Below, piece after piece: positions 28,547 through 39,176 of a stretch of DNA of 57,072 bases. The stretch is from Bordetella parapertussis (GTDB taxonomy: Bacteria; Pseudomonadota; Gammaproteobacteria; Burkholderiales; Burkholderiaceae_B): assembly GCA_945895265.1 (NCBI GenBank), contig CAMDEF010000022.1, positions 1 through 57,072 on the forward strand, in the 5' to 3' direction. The position numbers were made by a program, and so were the translations under genes. The number at the start of each line of letters is the position of its first letter. Position 1 is the first letter of the stretch. The notes below the pieces were generated by a model, which saw only the letters and a list, made by a program, of their open reading frames with translations, made no database searches and had not been told where the DNA came from.

Positions 28547-29836
28547 TTAGCGACTGCCGCGATCGCGCGTCAGTGAGTTAGGTGAACCGGACACCGCCGG
28601 GCGTGCGGGCGTTGTCGCACCAGGCATTGGCATCGGAGGTATCACAGGCACCCCCGTAGACATTGGTGAACCCGAAGCAGCACGAGAGGGATCTTGCGCC
28701 GCTTGCTGGGTAATCTTGTCGAGCGGTAAATACAACATATTGTTTGAGCCCTTGGTGTCAATCAGCACCTTGCTAGCATTGGCAAACATTTGTTGCATGG
28801 TTTCAAGATACATCCGCTCGCGAATCACATCAGGAGCCTTGTTGTACTCGGCCAAGACGCTGCCGAATCGCGCAGCATCACCCGTGGCAGTCCCCACGAC
28901 CCGTGCGCGATAACCTTCGGCTTGCTCAAGCATGCGCGACGCTTGCCCAGCCGCCATTGGGACAATCTGGTTGCTATAAGCCTGACCTTCATTTTTCTGA
29001 CGGTCTAAGTCTTGCCCAGCTTTGACCGCGTCATCAAAGGCAGCCTGCACTTGCTCTGGCGGTTGCACGTTTTGAATCGCAACGCTGCTCACCTGAATAC
29101 CGGTTTTGTAACGATCGAGAATCTGCTGCATCAGTTTTTGTACATCAACCGCGATCGCAGCACGCTCTTCGTACAACACTTTATCCATTGGCTTTTTACC
29201 GACCACTTCACGCATCGCAGCCTGTGCAGTTTGCCGCACAGACTCGTCTGGGTCTTTGGTTTTGAAGATGTAATCCGGAGCACCATCAGCACGCAGGCGA
29301 TATTGCACGACAAATTGCACATCGACGATGTTTTCGTCTTCAGTCAACATCAACGCTTCAGGCAGCACACGATTACGAGCGTTGCCACGAAAGCCGACTT
29401 CAAAGGTACGTAATTGAGAAATATTGACCATCTCGTGCCCTTGAATCGGGGCCGGGATACGCCATTGAAAACCAGCTTGCGCAGTACTTTTGTATTTACC
29501 GAACTGGGTCAAGACAGCAACCTGACCTTCTTGAACGATAAAAAATCCGCTACCCAGCCACAAGACCACCGCACCTAGCGCAAGGACACTTAAACCAATC
29601 TTTGACTGGCGCGGCGTGGGGCCACCCATGCCTGGTGTGGGATTGGGGCGCGAGCCGCCACCGTTACCGCGACCAAACAAAGACCCTAAGCGATTGTTAA
29701 AATCGCGCCAGACCTGATCGAGATCAGGTGGGCCGTTACCTTGAGGCGGGCGCTTAGGCGGCTCTGAGCCATTGCCGCCTTGCCCTCGACCCCAACCGGG
29801 ATCATTGAGATTGAATATTTTGGAGAGAAGTCGCAT
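28547..29836 (-). CDS. hflK: HflK, SPFH/band-7 membrane protease regulator
   Basis: 429 aa. A Gly/Pro/Asn-rich cytoplasmic N-terminus (GWGRGQGGNGSEPPKRPP; LGSLFGRGNGGG), one membrane helix (about 80-100), a band-7 domain and a Pro/Ala-rich C-terminal tail. It pairs with HflC around FtsH. The ATG at 29836 has a GGA seven bases upstream and overlaps the end of hflX by 35 bases, so the two genes are translationally linked. Confidence 0.95.
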   Translation of the reverse strand: MRLLSKIFNLNDPGWGRGQGGNGSEPPKRPPQGNGPPDLDQVWRDFNNRLGSLFGRGNGGGSRPNPTPGMGGPTPRQSKIGLSVLALGAVVLWLGSGFFIVQEGQVAVLTQFGKYKSTAQAGFQWRIPAPIQGHEMVNISQLRTFEVGFRGNARNRVLPEALMLTEDENIVDVQFVVQYRLRADGAPDYIFKTKDPDESVRQTAQAAMREVVGKKPMDKVLYEERAAIAVDVQKLMQQILDRYKTGIQVSSVAIQNVQPPEQVQAAFDDAVKAGQDLDRQKNEGQAYSNQIVPMAAGQASRMLEQAEGYRARVVGTATGDAARFGSVLAEYNKAPDVIRERMYLETMQQMFANASKVLIDTKGSNNMLYLPLDKITQQAAQDPSRAASGSPMSTGVPVIPPMPMPGATTPARPAVSGSPNSLTRDRGSR

Positions 29837-30908
29837 TATTTTCCAGATTTAAAGCAAACTGACTGATTGCACTACGTAAACCATCTAATCCCAGTCGTTG
29901 CTGGGCACTTAAAAATACTCTGCAAATCGTACCATGCGGGTCGGACTCAACGCGCGGGTCGAGTCCTGCCAAATCGATCTTGTTATAAACCATAACGCGC
30001 GGGATATCGGCTGCACCAATGTCAACCAACACCTTATCCACCTCTGCGATTTGTTCGTCGCGCTGGGGGCTGGCCGCGTCAACCACATGCAGCAAAAGAT
30101 CGGCTTGAATCGCTTCTTCGAGCGTTGCCCGAAACGCAGCGATGAGTGTAAGCGGTAAGTCACGAATAAAACCCACAGTGTCTGAAAGGGTAATCTGGCC
30201 CGCACCCTCTATCCACACACGGCGTGTCGTGGTGTCGAGGGTTGCGAACAGCTGATCTGCCGCAAAGGCGCCGGCGCGGGTCATCGCATTAAACAGGGTT
30301 GATTTACCCGCGTTGGTATACCCCACCAACGACACCGACAGGGTGCCGCCGCGCACCCTTGAGCGACGCTGCGTTGTGCGTTGACGCTGAACGCGTTCAA
30401 GACGTTCGCGTAGCAAGCGGACTTTTGCGCCGATCATGCGGCGATCCATTTCAAGCTGAGACTCACCGGGGCCGCGCATGCCGATACCACCGCGTTGGCG
30501 CTCAAGGTGAGACCACATGCGCGTCAGTCGCGTTGAAAGGTGCTGCAACTGTGCCAGCTCAACCTGTAACTTGCCTTCATGGCTTTTGGCGCGTAGCGCA
30601 AAAATATCCAAAATCAAAGCAACGCGATCGACCACGCGCAAATTGAACTGACGCTCGAGATTACGCTGTTGCGCGGGCGACAACGGCTGATCAAATAAAA
30701 TGACCTCAGCCTCGAGCTCTTGTGCAAGTAAAACACCTTCTTGCACCTTGCCCGAACCAATGAAATAGGCGGCGTCAGGGCGCTGGCGACGCGCAACTAA
30801 TGTTGCGACCACCTGCGCACCCGCACCCTTGGCCAGCATATCGAATTCTTGCGCGTGCGCCAGATAATCTGGGGCACCCAAATCAACGCTGATGATTAGT
30901 GCGCGCAT
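29802..30908 (-). CDS. hflX: Ribosome-associated GTPase HflX
   Basis: 368 aa with the HflX N-terminal domain (about 1-115), a coiled-coil linker rich in Arg (LRERLERVQRQRTTQRR) and a GTPase domain: G1 GYTNAGKST, G3 DTVGF, G4 NKID. HflX binds the large ribosomal subunit and splits stalled ribosomes, notably in stress. It lies between hfq (82-base gap) and hflK (35-base overlap), the classical hfq-hflX-hflK-hflC arrangement. Confidence 0.96.
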   Translation of the reverse strand: MRALIISVDLGAPDYLAHAQEFDMLAKGAGAQVVATLVARRQRPDAAYFIGSGKVQEGVLLAQELEAEVILFDQPLSPAQQRNLERQFNLRVVDRVALILDIFALRAKSHEGKLQVELAQLQHLSTRLTRMWSHLERQRGGIGMRGPGESQLEMDRRMIGAKVRLLRERLERVQRQRTTQRRSRVRGGTLSVSLVGYTNAGKSTLFNAMTRAGAFAADQLFATLDTTTRRVWIEGAGQITLSDTVGFIRDLPLTLIAAFRATLEEAIQADLLLHVVDAASPQRDEQIAEVDKVLVDIGAADIPRVMVYNKIDLAGLDPRVESDPHGTICRVFLSAQQRLGLDGLRSAISQFALNLENNATSLQNIQSQ

Positions 30909-30990
30909 CAGTCACCTCCACACGACATGCAAGCATGTCTTGTGGGCTGAAAAAACGAAGGGTGAAAAAGACTGAAATATCGCAAACCGA

Positions 30991-31251
30991 TTATTCGGCA
31001 GCCGCGTCTGAGCCAAGTTCGGCAGCGCCATCGGAGGGCAGTGTGACCGCACGAGCAGGAACTACAGTTGAAATGGCGTGTTTGTAAACCATTTGAGTTA
31101 CGGTGTTACGAAGTAACACAACGTACTGATCAAAGGATTCAACTTGGCCTTGAAGTTTGATCCCGTTTACCAAATAAATGGAAACAGGAATGTGTTCTTT
31201 ACGCAAAGCGTTTAGAAATGGGTCTTGCAGGGTTTGTCCTTTATTGCTCAT
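30991..31251 (-). CDS. hfq: RNA chaperone Hfq
   Basis: 86 aa from the ATG at 31251 ([14 protein letters not shown]), with GGAG eight bases upstream; the frame extends further but without conserved sequence. Sm1 motif ([21 protein letters not shown]) and Sm2 ([10 protein letters not shown]) are intact, followed by a short Ala/Asp/Glu tail. It forms the hexameric ring that pairs small RNAs with mRNAs. It is the first of hfq-hflX-hflK-hflC. Confidence 0.97.
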   Translation of the reverse strand: MSNKGQTLQDPFLNALRKEHIPVSIYLVNGIKLQGQVESFDQYVVLLRNTVTQMVYKHAISTVVPARAVTLPSDGAAELGSDAAAE

Positions 31252-31636
31252 TGGCAGGCTCCGTATGTTGCTGTGTACGAATTGGGCTTTTGCAAAGATA
31301 TGCATGTTTTCCAATCCAAGAGCATCACTCTACAGGGTTTCCTAAGGCTTCGCTAGCGCTTTACCCGCACCAACTGCAAGGGCAAAACATTTGGTTACGA
31401 TTTATCAAACGAAGTCGAAATAATTGATTGCGCTTGATTCAAACGAGTAAAAAACAAATCATTACCAATTCAGCAAGCGAAGCAAACATCAGTCATCAAG
31501 ATTGAGGCAGCCCAATGACAGACCACTCGTCAGTCATTTAGTCATTTAGTCATTTAGTCATTTAGTCATTTAGTCAGTTGAGCAGGCATCAACCTTACGA
31601 CTGGCCCACTGCGAGTCGGTCAACTGAGAATGCAAC
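31252..31636. other. Intergenic region upstream of hfq with an 8-base tandem repeat
   Basis: 385 bases between hisC and hfq without a supported gene. It holds five perfect copies plus a half copy of GTCATTTA (31533-31576), a slippage-prone microsatellite. The rest must contain the hfq promoter, but I cannot name boxes with confidence. Confidence 0.6.
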
Positions 31637-32824
31637 TCACTGAGTTACCAGTTCACGACAGGCGGTTAACAACTGCGCGCACTGTTCGTCGGTTCCGACC
31701 GTGATGCGTAAAAAATCTGAAATGCGCGGCTTGTTAAAGTGTCGGACAAGAATATTTTTTTCCCGCAAACCCGCGGCGAGGTCGGCCCCTTTGTAATCAG
31801 GGTGCCGCGCAAATACGAAATTGGCGGTTGAGGGCAATACTTCAAAACCTAAGTGTTGCAGCCCAGCGGTGAGCGCGTCGCGGGTACGAATGACAGCGTT
31901 TCGACTGGTTTCAAAATACTCTTCGTCTTCAATTGCAGCCGTGGCACCGGCTAAAGCCAGATTATCGAGCGGATACGAATTAAAACTGTTTTTGACGCGA
32001 TCTAAGCCCTGAATAAGATCTGGGTGACCGAGCGCGTAACCCACACGCAGCCCAGCGAGCGAACGTGATTTTGACAGCGTGTGCACCACCAGCAGATTCG
32101 GATATTTTTCAATAAGGGCTGCAGCGGTTTGTGCACCAAAATCGACATAAGCTTCGTCTACCACCACCACAATATCTGGGTTGGCAGCGACAATTCGCTC
32201 TACCTCAGCCAGCGGGTTGGCACAACCCGTTGGCGCATTGGGATTTGGAAAAATGATCCCGCCGGCGCGCTCAGAGGCTGAAGGACTTGTGCTAGCGGTC
32301 TCTGCACCACTTGTTGCCCCAGCAGTCGCAGCAGTCGCAGCAGTCGCAGCAGTCGCAGCAGTCGCAGCAGTCGCAGCAGTCGCAGCAGTCGCAGCAGGCA
32401 AATAGTCTTGAACAGCAATCTTGAAGTGCTCGTCTAAGGGAATCGCGCGAAACTTGATTTGATACAAGCCGCAATACACCGGATAAAAGCTATAAGTAAT
32501 ATCGGGAAACCACACCGGAGCGTCTTGTTTAAGCAAGGCATGAAACACGTGGCCCAGCACCTCATCTGACCCATTACCCACAAACACATGCTCGGGTGTC
32601 AAAGCAAAACGCTTGGCAAGCGCCTGGCGCAATACCAAGGCAGTTGGATCAGGGTAAAGACGCAAGCTATCGTTGGTGTGCGCCGCAATCGCGGCCAGCA
32701 CCTTTGGTGACGGGCCGTAGGGATGCTCGTTGGTATTGAGCTTGACAAGATTTTGGATGCGGGGTTGCTCACCCGGCACGTAGGGGTCAAGGGTGGCGAC
32801 CAGTTTGTTCCAGAAACGACTCAT
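31637..32824 (-). CDS. hisC: Histidinol-phosphate aminotransferase with an Ala-Ala-Thr repeat insert
   Basis: 395 aa fold-type I aminotransferase. [11 protein letters not shown] (substrate/PLP region) is near residues 30-40, NPNAPTG near 194-200, VDEAYVDFG near 222-230 and the PLP lysine K252 is in [10 protein letters not shown]. It converts imidazole-acetol phosphate and glutamate to histidinol phosphate. Residues about 144-168 are an in-frame (Ala-Ala-Thr)n run encoded by eight perfect 9-base repeats (32322-32393), followed by a Ser/Thr/Ala stretch; both lie in a surface loop between conserved parts, so the enzyme is probably active. It follows der by 5 bases. Confidence 0.95.
   Translation of the reverse strand: MSRFWNKLVATLDPYVPGEQPRIQNLVKLNTNEHPYGPSPKVLAAIAAHTNDSLRLYPDPTALVLRQALAKRFALTPEHVFVGNGSDEVLGHVFHALLKQDAPVWFPDITYSFYPVYCGLYQIKFRAIPLDEHFKIAVQDYLPAATAATAATAATAATAATAATAATAGATSGAETASTSPSASERAGGIIFPNPNAPTGCANPLAEVERIVAANPDIVVVVDEAYVDFGAQTAAALIEKYPNLLVVHTLSKSRSLAGLRVGYALGHPDLIQGLDRVKNSFNSYPLDNLALAGATAAIEDEEYFETSRNAVIRTRDALTAGLQHLGFEVLPSTANFVFARHPDYKGADLAAGLREKNILVRHFNKPRISDFLRITVGTDEQCAQLLTACRELVTQ
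32322..32393 (-). repeat. Eight perfect 9-base repeats within hisC
   Basis: GCAGTCGCA (plus strand) repeated eight times without error. The 9-base unit keeps the reading frame, so copy-number changes would lengthen or shorten the Ala-Ala-Thr loop of HisC by three residues per unit. Perfect identity suggests recent expansion. Confidence 0.95.
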
Positions 32825-32829
32825 TGGGC

Positions 32830-34230
32830 TTAATTATTATCAGCGTAAGGATTAAATGACGACTTGAACTCAATACGCAGCGGCGTACCAGCAAGCTCAA
32901 ACGCGTCACGAAAGCGACCTTCAAGATAGCGACGGTACGAATCAGAGATCGCATCAAGCGCATTACCGTGCACAATAATGAGGGGTGGATTTTGCCCGCC
33001 TTGGTGCGCGTAACGCATTTTGGGCCTGAAAATGCCTCTGCGTGGTGGGGGTTGCTGCTCGACCGCCGCTTGCAACTCGCGGGTGAGGCGAGGCGTCGAC
33101 AGTTTAGTAAACGCCGCAGCGTGCGCCAAGTTCACTGACTTGAGCACCGCGTTGACACCCTGCCCGCGCAACGCCGAAATGGTGTGCTGCCGCGCAAACG
33201 ACAAAAAGCGTAACTTACGATCAAACTCACGTTGAATGCGCTCGCGTTGCTCGCTATCGAGGCCATCCCATTTATTGATCGCTACCACCAGCGCCCGACC
33301 CGTTTCAAGAATAAAACCGGCAATGTGAGCATCTTGGTCTGAGACCTCTTGCTGTGCATCGATCATCAACAACACCACGTTGCTCGCCTCGATGGCTTGC
33401 AAGGTTTTAATCACTGAGAATTTTTCAATCGCCTCAAACACTTTGCCGCGCTTGCGCAAACCGGCCGTGTCGATCAGGGTGTATTTTTTGCCGCCACGAT
33501 CAAACTCGATTTCAATTGCATCGCGCGTGGTACCTGGCATATCAAACGCAATCACGCGCTCTTCACCTAGCAAGGTATTAATCAGCGTTGACTTACCCAC
33601 GTTTGGGCGCCCGACAATCGCAAGCTTAATGCGGTGATCGACCACCTCGACGGGTTCAAAAAAATCGCTTTTAAGTGCCTCTGCGCTTGGCTCGGCGTCA
33701 TCGGCGTCGTAGTCTTCAAGTTCGGGCTCTTGCCCAAGCCCCTCAAGGGCATGTTCAATCAAATCAGCAATGCCATCACCGTGGGCAGCCGAAATCGCAT
33801 AAGGCTGGCCCAGACCAAGCTCGTGAAACTCAGCAATTGCACTGCCGTGCGCCATGCCTTCAGCCTTGTTTACGCACAAGACCGCGCGTTGACCGAGTTT
33901 ACGAAGCAAGCGGCCAATGTCATGGTCGTGAGCGTTTAATCCTGCGCGGGCGTCGACCAAGAAAATGACGACGTCGGCCTCGGCAATCGCCTGCTTAGTT
34001 TGCCGAGCCATCTGGTGCAAGATACCCGTTTTGGCAACAGGCTCAAAACCGCCGGTATCCACCACAATGAAGGGCTTGTCTCCTACACGCCCTTCGCCGT
34101 AATGGCGATCGCGCGTCAAACCAGAAAAATCAGCGACTAGTGCCGCGCGCGAACGGGTTAGACGATTAAAGAGCGTTGATTTACCAACGTTTGGACGTCC
34201 AACCAGGGCGACGACAGGTTTAAGTGACAC
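32830..34230 (-). CDS. der: Ribosome-assembly GTPase Der (EngA)
   Basis: 466 aa with two tandem GTPase domains: G1 [12 protein letters not shown] (about 10-21) with DTGG, and G1 [12 protein letters not shown] (about 207-218) with DTAG and NKWD, followed by a KH-like C-terminal domain. The acidic linker between them ([10 protein letters not shown]) is usual. It is essential for 50S subunit maturation. It is packed between bamB (3-base gap) and hisC (5-base gap). Confidence 0.97.
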   Translation of the reverse strand: MSLKPVVALVGRPNVGKSTLFNRLTRSRAALVADFSGLTRDRHYGEGRVGDKPFIVVDTGGFEPVAKTGILHQMARQTKQAIAEADVVIFLVDARAGLNAHDHDIGRLLRKLGQRAVLCVNKAEGMAHGSAIAEFHELGLGQPYAISAAHGDGIADLIEHALEGLGQEPELEDYDADDAEPSAEALKSDFFEPVEVVDHRIKLAIVGRPNVGKSTLINTLLGEERVIAFDMPGTTRDAIEIEFDRGGKKYTLIDTAGLRKRGKVFEAIEKFSVIKTLQAIEASNVVLLMIDAQQEVSDQDAHIAGFILETGRALVVAINKWDGLDSEQRERIQREFDRKLRFLSFARQHTISALRGQGVNAVLKSVNLAHAAAFTKLSTPRLTRELQAAVEQQPPPRRGIFRPKMRYAHQGGQNPPLIIVHGNALDAISDSYRRYLEGRFRDAFELAGTPLRIEFKSSFNPYADNN

Positions 34231-34233
34231 GAA

Positions 34234-35391
34234 TTAGTTCAACCTAAGTAAAACAAGCAGACCATCGCCCGACTGCACGAGAATACCTTGCGGGGTCGAG
34301 ACGAGCGGCGCTTGAATGGCACCGCCCCCAACGAGAATACGAGCGAGTAACTGACCATCAGTGGGTGACAAGAAATGTACAAAGCCAGCAAGATCGCCTA
34401 CTGCAACAGCACCAGGCAAGACCGCGGGGCTGGTCAGTTTGCGATTACGCAAGGCATCTTGACGCCAAGCTAAACCACCATTTTTAAGACCATACGCCGA
34501 AATCGCATCATGCTCATTTGGCACATACAGCTGCGTCGCGTCGCTGCCTAAGCCCACCGAACTCGAAAAGTCTTTGGCCCAGACGGTTCGGCCGCCTGCG
34601 GCAATATCAAAACAGATCACACGGCCTTGAAAGGCCACCGCACATAACAATGTTCCGGAGAGTGCGGGCAAGCCAACCACGTCATTCACGCGCTCAAGAT
34701 CAGTTGAGCCTTTAGGCAGTGCAACCGTACCCTCCCACTGCACATCACCCGACACGGCGTTAATCGCAATGAGTTTGCCGCCAGGGATCGCGCTGATCAC
34801 TAAGCCCTCAAGCAACAGCATGCGCGCTGGTGCGCGCAGGGCAAGTGCTGGACCCGGACGCTGGACGCTCCAGATTCGTTCGCCAGTTTCAGCATTAAAC
34901 GCCTGGACTCGGTAGTCGCCACTTCGAACCACGACCACACCTAACCCAACAACTGGTGGCACCGTGACTTCACTCGTGGCTTTCGTGCGCCATTTGATCT
35001 GCCCATTATCGTCAAGTGCTACCACCGTGCCATCCGAGGTCACGACAGCCGTTGTTTTGCCATCGCTACCGACGCCGGCCAATAATTTCTTATCGACCTT
35101 GGCCACCCAGACTGGGGCACCCGAAGCAAGATCAAACTTACCAACTGAACCATCCGCAGCGGCCGCATACACAATCGAACCAACGACCTCTGGAACAAAA
35201 CCGATTCCAGAACCCTTACCAATCTGCGCTTTCCAGGCGATGCTTGCCGAGAGCCCAGGCTTGTATTCAGTTAACGGCGTCGGGTTATAGCGGCCATCGT
35301 CACCCGTAATCAGCGCGCAACCCGTCAGGGCCGACAGCAAAACCGATAACCAGACGAAACGAACCCACTTGGCGTTAAACAATAAAGACAT
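34234..35391 (-). CDS. bamB: Outer-membrane assembly lipoprotein BamB
   Basis: 385 aa with a lipoprotein signal ending in the lipobox LTGC (Cys25) and a beta-propeller of PQQ/WD-like blades (repeated V-AFNAETGERIWS-type segments). It is a lipoprotein partner of BamA in folding outer-membrane proteins. It lies between yfgM and der, the usual neighbours. Confidence 0.95.
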   Translation of the reverse strand: MSLLFNAKWVRFVWLSVLLSALTGCALITGDDGRYNPTPLTEYKPGLSASIAWKAQIGKGSGIGFVPEVVGSIVYAAAADGSVGKFDLASGAPVWVAKVDKKLLAGVGSDGKTTAVVTSDGTVVALDDNGQIKWRTKATSEVTVPPVVGLGVVVVRSGDYRVQAFNAETGERIWSVQRPGPALALRAPARMLLLEGLVISAIPGGKLIAINAVSGDVQWEGTVALPKGSTDLERVNDVVGLPALSGTLLCAVAFQGRVICFDIAAGGRTVWAKDFSSSVGLGSDATQLYVPNEHDAISAYGLKNGGLAWRQDALRNRKLTSPAVLPGAVAVGDLAGFVHFLSPTDGQLLARILVGGGAIQAPLVSTPQGILVQSGDGLLVLLRLN

Positions 35392-35449
35392 CGTTATGCT
35401 CCGAGCGCATCAAGTTTAAATATGACTAATTCAGAAAAGGCCGGCACCG

Positions 35450-36082
35450 TCACGCACCAAGCGCATCGAGCTTAAGTTTGACGACTGGGGTTAACGGATG
35501 CGCCACGCCCAACGCCTCAACCGCTTGCGTCCAGGCTTCTCGGGCAGCGGCCCCTTTTCCCTGCGCTGCCAGCACATCGCCCCTGCGATCTGCATAGAGC
35601 CCAACAAAAGGCGTAGGCGGATCAGTCAGTTGCACCAAAGCCGCGTCAAATTCTTTTTGTTCAAGCAGAATGCCGGCCAGACGCAGCTTAGCCACTGGCA
35701 GCAGCGCCGGGTCTTTGGTTTGAGCTAGCCATTCGAGTTGCGAACGCGCCGCCTGCAGTTCGTTACGCGAGGCTAACGCTGAAGCCGCGACTAACGCACC
35801 ACGCGCCGCATAATCGGTAGCACCGAACTCTGAGCGCAAGGTTTGCATCGCCGCGTTGATACGGGCAATCGATTCGTCACCCTGCTGGCGACCGGCCTCT
35901 TGAAGCGCCTCAAAATAGCCACGTGCCTGCACAGACTTGCTGGTTTCGTACCATTGCCAGCCACGCCAACCGCCTAACGCAGCCATGGCAACCACCAACA
36001 CAGTCAAAACCATTGTGCCGTATTTAGCCCACCACGCACGTAGTTGGTCGAGTTGTTCTTGTTCGTCGAGATCGTATGCCAT
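35450..36082 (-). CDS. yfgM: YfgM-type TPR membrane protein (SecYEG ancillary factor)
   Basis: 210 aa with a short cytoplasmic N-terminus (MAYDLDEQEQLDQLRAWW), one membrane helix (about 20-40) and a periplasmic tetratricopeptide region (about 45-205). Homologues link the SecYEG translocon to periplasmic chaperones. It starts 2 bases after the hisS stop codon and precedes bamB, the conserved hisS-yfgM-bamB-der order. Confidence 0.9.
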   Translation of the reverse strand: MAYDLDEQEQLDQLRAWWAKYGTMVLTVLVVAMAALGGWRGWQWYETSKSVQARGYFEALQEAGRQQGDESIARINAAMQTLRSEFGATDYAARGALVAASALASRNELQAARSQLEWLAQTKDPALLPVAKLRLAGILLEQKEFDAALVQLTDPPTPFVGLYADRRGDVLAAQGKGAAAREAWTQAVEALGVAHPLTPVVKLKLDALGA

Positions 36083-36084
36083 GC

Positions 36085-37377
36085 TTAATTAACCTTGTCT
36101 TTCAAAAATGCCACTAAATCATCGAGCGGGACAGAAAACTGTGCCGCGTCTGGAGCTTGGGCGACGGCGCGCAACATCTTGACCGAGGCAACCCCAGCCG
36201 CCAACTCGTCACCCCCAAGAATAACCGCAATCGACGCTGCACTTGCATCCGCCCGTTTGAACTGAGACTTAAAGCTGGCAGCGCCCGCATGGACAATCAC
36301 CGACATGCCCGCGTCACGCAGCGACTCTGCCAACAGTGCTGCCCGGCGCTGCGCCTCATCGCCTTGATGTACCACGTACACCTCGCACTCTGGCAAGGCA
36401 ACTTCGGGTTGATACTGACCCCAAAGATCGAGCAGGCGTTCCATGCCGATGGCGAAACCTACGGCTGGCGCAGCTTTGCCGCCCAACAGTTCGATCAAAC
36501 CATCATAGCGCCCGCCACCACACACTGTGGCCTGCGCACCCAGTTTGTCAGTCACCCACTCAAACACCGTTAAGTTGTAATAATCAAGCCCACGCACCAT
36601 CCGAGGGTTTAAGCGATATGGCACACCCGCATCAGTCAAGCGCGCACAAACCCCGTCAAAATGGGCTCGTGAGGTTTCGCCTAAAAAATCAAACAGTTTT
36701 GGGGCCGAGTCAGCCATGGCCTGCATGGCTGGATTTTTAGTGTCTAGCACTCGTAACGGGTTGGTGTACATCCGCCGCAAACCGTCTTCATCCAAAATAT
36801 CTTTGTGCTGTTCAAGGTGTTTGATCAGAGCGGCGCGATGTGCAGCACGTTCGTCTCCCTGCCCCAAAGAATTAATCTCTAGCTGGACATCCGTGATACC
36901 TAGCAGTTTCCAGAGCCTTGACACCATCACAATCAATTCAGCATCGATATCGGGGCCCGCTAACCCCAGCGCCTCAACGTCAATCTGATGAAACTGTCGG
37001 TAACGGCCGCGCTGCGGACGCTCGTGTCGAAACACCGGGCCCATGGCGTACACGCGTTGTGGCCTGTCGTACAAAAGATTGTGTTCGATTGCCGCACGCA
37101 CCATCCCTGCGGTGAACTCGGGCCGCATGGTCAACGACTCACCGTTCAGCGAATCGGTGAAGGTGTACATCTCTTTTTCGACAATATCGGTCACTTCGCC
37201 GATACCGCGCGTAAATAGACGGGTGTGCTCAAGAATCGGGGCACGCATATTGCGATAACCATAGGCACGTAGCCACTCGCGCACCAGCGCTTCGAGTTGC
37301 TCCCAACGCGCTGAAGCACTGGGCAAGGCATCGTTCATACCGCGAATCGCGGTGACTTTTGAAAAAGCTTGTGTCAT
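36085..37377 (-). CDS. hisS: Histidyl-tRNA synthetase
   Basis: 430 aa class II synthetase: motif 1 region in the N-terminal third, motif 2 ([18 protein letters not shown]), the histidine motifs [12 protein letters not shown] and [16 protein letters not shown], motif 3 ([12 protein letters not shown]) and a C-terminal anticodon-binding domain. It charges tRNA-His. It lies 3 bases downstream of ispG. Confidence 0.97.
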   Translation of the reverse strand: MTQAFSKVTAIRGMNDALPSASARWEQLEALVREWLRAYGYRNMRAPILEHTRLFTRGIGEVTDIVEKEMYTFTDSLNGESLTMRPEFTAGMVRAAIEHNLLYDRPQRVYAMGPVFRHERPQRGRYRQFHQIDVEALGLAGPDIDAELIVMVSRLWKLLGITDVQLEINSLGQGDERAAHRAALIKHLEQHKDILDEDGLRRMYTNPLRVLDTKNPAMQAMADSAPKLFDFLGETSRAHFDGVCARLTDAGVPYRLNPRMVRGLDYYNLTVFEWVTDKLGAQATVCGGGRYDGLIELLGGKAAPAVGFAIGMERLLDLWGQYQPEVALPECEVYVVHQGDEAQRRAALLAESLRDAGMSVIVHAGAASFKSQFKRADASAASIAVILGGDELAAGVASVKMLRAVAQAPDAAQFSVPLDDLVAFLKDKVN

Positions 37378-37380
37378 CTC

Positions 37381-38691
37381 TTAACTTTGAATAGCGCGCG
37401 CGCCGTAGCGACGCGAGACGTACTCTTGAACAATCGTTTGAAATTCTTCGGCAATGTGATCGCCCTTCAGGGTAACCGTGCGCTGCCCATCGACAAACAC
37501 TGGTGCCGCCGGCACCTCGCCTGTGCCAGGCAAACTAATACCCAAATCGGCGTGTCGACTTTCGCCAGGCCCGTTCACCACACACCCCATCACAGCAACG
37601 TTCATTGATTCAACGCCCGGATATTGATTTTTCCAGAGCGGCATTTGCTCGCGCAGGTAAGTCTGAATGCGATCGGCTAGCTCTTGAAACACCGTACTAC
37701 TGGTGCGGCCACAACCTGGGCATGCGATCACCATCGGCGTAAAAGCACGTAGGCCCATCGTCTGCAAAATCTCTTGCGCCACCACAACCTCACGCGTGCG
37801 ATCGCCGCCGGGCTCTGGCGTGAGCGAGATTCGAATCGTGTCACCAATGCCCTCTTGCAGCAGCACGCTCAGCGCGGCTGTCGAGGCCACAATGCCTTTG
37901 CTACCCATGCCGGCTTCGGTCAACCCTAAATGCAAGGGATAGACACAACGTGCCGCTAAATCGCGATAAACGGCGATGAGGTCTTGCACGTGACTGACTT
38001 TGCACGAAAGAATGATGGCGTTGGGGCTTAACCCGAGCTCTTCGGCGCGTTGAGCGTTGCTAATCGCCGAGACCACCAACGCATCACGCATGACGGCTTG
38101 CGCCCCGAGCGGTGCAGCGAGCTTGCTGTTGTCATCCATCATACGAGCCAGCAGTTCGTGATCGAGGCTACCCCAGTTCACGCCAATACGTACCGGCTTG
38201 TTATAACGGCAGGCAACTTCAATCATCTGTGCAAAATTATCGTCGCGCCTTTTACCGCCCCCCATATTGCCCGGGTTGATACGGTATTTGGATAGCGCCT
38301 GCGCGCACTCGGGAAACTGCGTCAGCAGTTTATGCCCGTTGTAATGAAAATCACCGGCCAGGGGCACTGTAATACCCATGCGATCAAGGTGCTCACGGAT
38401 GGCCGCGACTTCTTTCGCGGCCTCAGGAGTGTTGACGGTGATTCGTACAATTTCAGAGCCAGCGAGGGCAAGTTCTTTGACTTGGATGGCTGTAGCGACA
38501 GCATCGGCAGTGTCGGTGTTTGTCATTGACTGCACCAACACCGGGGCTTGCCCACCGATCGACACCACTTTGCCGCCCCACTCGATCGGCACAAGCCGGG
38601 TGGGGTGACGGGCAAGCGCCCCAACCAACACGCCAGTTGACTGCGGCACAGAGATGCCCTCAGTCAAGGCTGTACGCGCTGACTCGTTCAT
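37381..38691 (-). CDS. ispG: 4-hydroxy-3-methylbut-2-enyl diphosphate synthase
   Basis: 436 aa from the ATG at 38691, which overlaps the stop of the upstream RodZ-like gene as ATGA; the longer open frame upstream is the other gene's antisense-like reading. The N-terminal TIM barrel carries [19 protein letters not shown] sequence, and the C-terminal Fe-S domain carries CPGCGRTSS and [10 protein letters not shown] with the three cluster cysteines. It performs the penultimate step of the MEP isoprenoid pathway. Confidence 0.96.
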   Translation of the reverse strand: MNESARTALTEGISVPQSTGVLVGALARHPTRLVPIEWGGKVVSIGGQAPVLVQSMTNTDTADAVATAIQVKELALAGSEIVRITVNTPEAAKEVAAIREHLDRMGITVPLAGDFHYNGHKLLTQFPECAQALSKYRINPGNMGGGKRRDDNFAQMIEVACRYNKPVRIGVNWGSLDHELLARMMDDNSKLAAPLGAQAVMRDALVVSAISNAQRAEELGLSPNAIILSCKVSHVQDLIAVYRDLAARCVYPLHLGLTEAGMGSKGIVASTAALSVLLQEGIGDTIRISLTPEPGGDRTREVVVAQEILQTMGLRAFTPMVIACPGCGRTSSTVFQELADRIQTYLREQMPLWKNQYPGVESMNVAVMGCVVNGPGESRHADLGISLPGTGEVPAAPVFVDGQRTVTLKGDHIAEEFQTIVQEYVSRRYGARAIQS

Positions 38692-39176
38692 TTTGTCCAG
38701 GCTCCAAGCCATGCGGGCAACCACGCCGACGGAATCAAGCCTTGCCACACAGCAACGCCTGCTGCCACCAACGCCAAGATGACGATCAACACCAACCACA
38801 ACACCGAGCCACCTTGCGTGTGTTCAACTTCATGCGCGCCTAACGTGCGAGTCGACGTGTGGTTCGCAATGCCGCCTTGAACGCTGCCGATATAGGGTTC
38901 GAGCATCGCTTCAAGGGACCTTGAGTCAATCTCTAACAATTTGGCGTAATTTTTTACCAGGCTTTTTAACGGCAGCCCTCGGGGCAAGCTTTCAAACCGT
39001 TCGGCTTCGAGCGCATCGATCAGCTTGGCCGAATACTTTAGACGAACCTCAACATCGTGCAGCGACAAACCTTTTGACACGCGCAAGCTACGTAACGAAC
39101 CCGTCGAAATGATCAATTCATTTTGAACAGGTGGGGATTCTTCACGCAACGGATTTTTCAATTCGACATCGGTCAT
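38688..39176 (-). CDS. RodZ-like helix-turn-helix membrane protein (short form)
   Basis: 162 aa. The cytoplasmic part is an Xre-type helix-turn-helix ([27 protein letters not shown], about 31-57; [18 protein letters not shown]) as in RodZ, followed by one membrane helix (about 125-146) and only about 15 residues outside. The periplasmic DUF4115 domain of full-length RodZ is absent. RodZ anchors MreB and shapes the cell; a short form may still bind MreB. Position between rlmN and ispG is the usual rodZ position. Confidence 0.85.
   Translation of the reverse strand: MTDVELKNPLREESPPVQNELIISTGSLRSLRVSKGLSLHDVEVRLKYSAKLIDALEAERFESLPRGLPLKSLVKNYAKLLEIDSRSLEAMLEPYIGSVQGGIANHTSTRTLGAHEVEHTQGGSVLWLVLIVILALVAAGVAVWQGLIPSAWLPAWLGAWTK

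Noticed and set aside
32322..32393. Tandem repeat as a CRISPR array
   Set aside because: The repeats are contiguous 9-base units without spacers, lie inside hisC and keep its frame.
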